Shown: positions 7,096 through 8,393 of the stretch, piece by piece | Layout: every line of letters starts with the position of its first letter | How positions within the stretch are numbered: position 1 is the first letter of the stretch | Origin: an uncultured Woeseiaceae bacterium | GTDB taxonomy: Bacteria; Pseudomonadota; Gammaproteobacteria; Steroidobacterales; Woeseiaceae | DNA: 8,393 nt | Reading direction: 5' to 3' | Assembly (NCBI GenBank): GCA_945787435.1 | Contig: CALZHX010000377.1 | Coordinates: 1-8,393, forward strand | Program-made: the position numbers and the translations under genes | Notes under the pieces: model-generated | What the model was told of the DNA's origin: nothing | The model's database searches: none | What the model saw: only the letters and a program-made list of their open reading frames with translations

Positions 7096-7903
7096 CCTGC
7101 GCTTTTAGCCTGCGCTTTACGCGCGCGCCTTTGCGCTCGAGAGCCGGGCGAGCCAGTCGCCCAAGCCACGGCATCAAGTAGGTCAGCATCGTTAGAATCC
7201 CGCTGCTCTGCGGCATGGACTTTTCTCTGAGATTGTTGCCGCACAAATCAAGAACGGCCTGGGCCACCTCGTCTGCGGTACTAATGGGTTGTGAGAACGT
7301 CAAATCCGACACGACATCAATATCCGACATGATGAAGCCCGTGTCGATGGGTCCCGGAGAGACAATGCCAATTTTGATACCGCTACCGTGCAGCTCATCG
7401 TACATAGAATACGTGAATGATCGCAGTCCGGCTTTGCTTGCTGCGTAAGTGGCGCTTCCCGGCACCGGCGTACGGCCGGCCAACGACCCAATATTGATGA
7501 TCGCGCCACCACCCGCCTCCCGCAAGTAGGGCAATGCAATACGGCTCAGCATGATTGGCGCTTTCAGGTTCACGTCGATCATTTTGCCGAGATCCGACGC
7601 ATCCACGGATTCGGTGGCACCTCGTTCATGGTATCCGGCATTGTTGACGAGTATGTCGACGCGTCCAAATTCAAATTCGGCCTTCTTGAATACATCGACA
7701 CACGCATCTGCATCGGACACGTCCATCGCGAAAATCTCAACCCGCGCCTTGTCGCGCAGCTCTTCGGCGATTTTCTCAAGTTTCTTCTTGTCGCGGGCGA
7801 CCAGCATCAGGTTGGCACCGGCATCGGCGAATTGCCGCGCGGCCGCGGCACCGACACCTTCGGATCCGCCCGTGATGATGACGGTCTTATCTTTGAGAAT
7901 CAT
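7079..7903 (-). CDS. Short-chain dehydrogenase/reductase (classical SDR)
   Basis: An NAD(P)-dependent oxidoreductase of 274 residues. The dinucleotide-binding motif is TGGSEGVG (11-18), and VARDKKKLEKI after strand 2 (Arg37) suggests a preference for NADP(H). NNAG is at 87-90, Asn112 is in DVNLKAP, the catalytic Ser140 is in INIGS, and Tyr153 and Lys157 are in the YAASK motif. SPGPIDTGF (182-190) follows. Beyond the core, the C-terminus has a hydrophobic stretch (TYLMPWLGRLARPAL) and a very basic tail (ERKGARVKRRLKAQAKQEQ), which suggests membrane or nucleic-acid contact, as in SDRs acting on lipid-like substrates; the substrate is not known. The tail is encoded partly by a 13-base tandem duplication. 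The start lacks a clear Shine-Dalgarno but MILKDKTVIITGG is the usual SDR beginning. It lies 12 bases after the small upstream gene, so the two are probably co-transcribed. Confidence 0.93.
   Translation of the reverse strand: MILKDKTVIITGGSEGVGAAAARQFADAGANLMLVARDKKKLEKIAEELRDKARVEIFAMDVSDADACVDVFKKAEFEFGRVDILVNNAGYHERGATESVDASDLGKMIDVNLKAPIMLSRIALPYLREAGGGAIINIGSLAGRTPVPGSATYAASKAGLRSFTYSMYDELHGSGIKIGIVSPGPIDTGFIMSDIDVVSDLTFSQPISTADEVAQAVLDLCGNNLREKSMPQSSGILTMLTYLMPWLGRLARPALERKGARVKRRLKAQAKQEQ
7093..7118. repeat. 13-base perfect tandem duplication at the convergent gene ends
   Basis: TAGCCTGCGCTTT occurs twice back to back (7093-7105 and 7106-7118). The first copy contains the pepQ stop codon (7093-7095). 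On the minus strand both copies are inside the dehydrogenase's last codons and, as 13 is not a multiple of three, are read in different frames (as KRRL and then KAQA). Confidence 0.85.
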
Positions 7904-7915
7904 CCGGGGAGTTTA

Positions 7916-8164
7916 CTAGAACCCGAAGTAGCCTTTGATTTTTTTCCACCACGACGTTTCCCAACCGTAAACCTCAACAAACTGGTCGGCGTCGAGTACG
8001 GCGACAGGCATGGTCGTGTCGGGCGTGTCTTCCTGATTCGCAGCAACATCTTCAGGCCGCAATTCAAGCTTTCCTGCTTTGCCGTCCCTGGACTCCGTCA
8101 GACCGTCAACAGCGAGACTCAAATACGGCAGTACCTCGTCATCGACGATGTCATCGTGAAACAC
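7916..8164 (-). CDS. Small acidic hypothetical protein, start uncertain
   Basis: I do not recognise this family. From the first standard start codon (GTG, 8162-8164) it encodes 82 residues. The body is strongly acidic (FHDDIVDDEVLPYLSLAVDG, later VAANQEDTPDTT and VAVLDADQFVEV). It ends in an aromatic, basic segment, GWETSWWKKIKGYFGF, that could lie on a membrane or bind a partner. The codon pattern looks coding, with no signal peptide or obvious motif. The GTG has no Shine-Dalgarno, and the same frame is open upstream to 8302 and still reads like protein (KAFTGNDCVILSKEAFDPDA), so the true start is probably further upstream, at a non-standard codon or across a frameshift. The stop is 12 bases before the dehydrogenase, suggesting a two-gene operon. 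The longer plus-strand frame over the same region is judged a shadow. Confidence 0.55.
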   Translation of the reverse strand: MFHDDIVDDEVLPYLSLAVDGLTESRDGKAGKLELRPEDVAANQEDTPDTTMPVAVLDADQFVEVYGWETSWWKKIKGYFGF

Positions 8165-8291
8165 AGCATCGGGGTCGAAGGCTTCCTTCGACAGAATGAC
8201 GCAGTCATTGCCGGTAAATGCTTTCTTGTTGCTGATGGCTCTTATCCCTTGATGGAATAGCCATAGATTAGTCTGGAATCGCTCGCCAAGC

Positions 8292-8307
8292 TGTGAGCCG
8301 ACTCACA
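8292..8307. promoter_or_regulatory. Candidate CRP/Vfr-type binding site
   Basis: The sequence TGTGA GCCGAC TCACA matches both half-sites of the CRP core (TGTGA-N6-TCACA) exactly. The inverted repeat is in fact six bases long per arm (TGTGAG/CTCACA). It sits at the edge of the AT-rich intergenic stretch upstream of the small minus-strand gene. If it activates that gene from the class II position (centred at -41.5), the -10 would be TAATCT at 8270-8265 (minus strand), which matches the consensus at three of six positions. The flanks are not the AT-rich flanks of strong E. coli sites. Confidence 0.45.
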
Positions 8308-8380
8308 AGACATGAATCTCATATTATTCTAATTAGAAACAATTAGTTACACTATTAAAACTGCAGTAAATGACCTTTTA
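8308..8380. other. AT-rich intergenic stretch at the window end
   Basis: This stretch is far more AT-rich than the rest of the window and has stops in all frames. It contains the repeated unit AATTAG (8331-8336 and 8341-8346), inverted repeats and, on the minus strand, a TAATAT (8326-8321) that could act as a -10 although no convincing -35 lies 16-18 bases upstream. GC content rises again after 8380, so another gene may begin or end just beyond the window. I see no RNA gene. Confidence 0.5.
8327..8338. repeat. Perfect 12-base palindrome TTCTAATTAGAA
   Basis: Each arm is six bases with no spacer. Within the same block CTAATT (8329-8334) also pairs with AATTAG (8341-8346) across a six-base loop, so alternative foldings or a dimeric regulator site are possible. 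Short AT palindromes are common by chance in such a stretch. Confidence 0.35.
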
Positions 8381-8393
8381 TGCGGCGTTCAGG

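Noticed and set aside
7628..8260. 210-codon open frame on the plus strand over the SDR start and the small gene
   Set aside because: Its first half is antisense to clear SDR sequence with catalytic motifs, it lacks a ribosome site, and its sequence shows no domain. The minus-strand frame over 7916-8164 has a better codon pattern, though the choice there is not certain.
8370..8393. ATG starting an eight-codon open frame running off the right edge (MTFYAAFR)
   Set aside because: There is no ribosome site and it is too short to judge. The same bases on the minus strand could equally be the last codons of a gene ending LNAA.

Overview
The window looks like chromosomal DNA from a free-living gammaproteobacterium with moderately high GC. 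The evidence is the trpS variant (short form with an HIGN motif and TGTPHIGN context), a gammaproteobacterial-type PepQ prolidase with all five metal ligands, and a secreted gamma-glutamyltransferase of the GGAMQPQGHAQ type. A marine lineage such as Woeseiaceae or a relative would fit, but that is only a guess. I see no mobile element, phage gene, CRISPR array, rRNA or tRNA. Coding density is very high.

Layout. Positions 1-5666 hold eight genes, all on the minus strand and tightly packed. In transcription order they are ggt (gamma-glutamyltransferase), trpS (tryptophanyl-tRNA synthetase), a class I SAM methyltransferase, a beta-carbonic anhydrase, a GNAT acetyltransferase, a VIT1/CCC1-like membrane protein, a small two-helix membrane protein with a bacterial PH domain, and a VOC/glyoxalase-fold protein cut by the window edge. 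Most junctions are overlaps of 1-4 bases or gaps under 25 bases, so a single transcript is likely, with translational coupling in the middle. A 70-base divergent control region (5667-5736) separates ggt from pepQ, which runs on the plus strand (5737-7095). pepQ converges on a minus-strand short-chain dehydrogenase (7079-7903). The two genes overlap by 17 bases, and a 13-base tandem duplication spans pepQ's stop codon and the end of the dehydrogenase. Upstream of the dehydrogenase, probably on the same transcript, lies a small acidic protein of unknown function whose start is uncertain (7916-8164; the frame stays open to 8302). The last ~90 bases are AT-rich non-coding DNA with several short inverted repeats and an exact CRP-type core, TGTGA-N6-TCACA.

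How the genes work together. GGT (periplasmic, glutathione and gamma-glutamyl peptide breakdown) and PepQ (cytoplasmic, Xaa-Pro dipeptide breakdown) both serve peptide salvage and share one divergent control region, so co-regulation is plausible. The rest of the ggt-led cluster is a mix of housekeeping and accessory functions with no obvious shared pathway. Nothing here is clearly a new defence or biosynthetic system. The items most worth a second look are the CRP-type site with the odd small gene, the tandem duplication at the convergent gene ends, the apparently shared -10 element between ggt and pepQ, and the VIT-like protein that lacks the usual first-helix aspartate.
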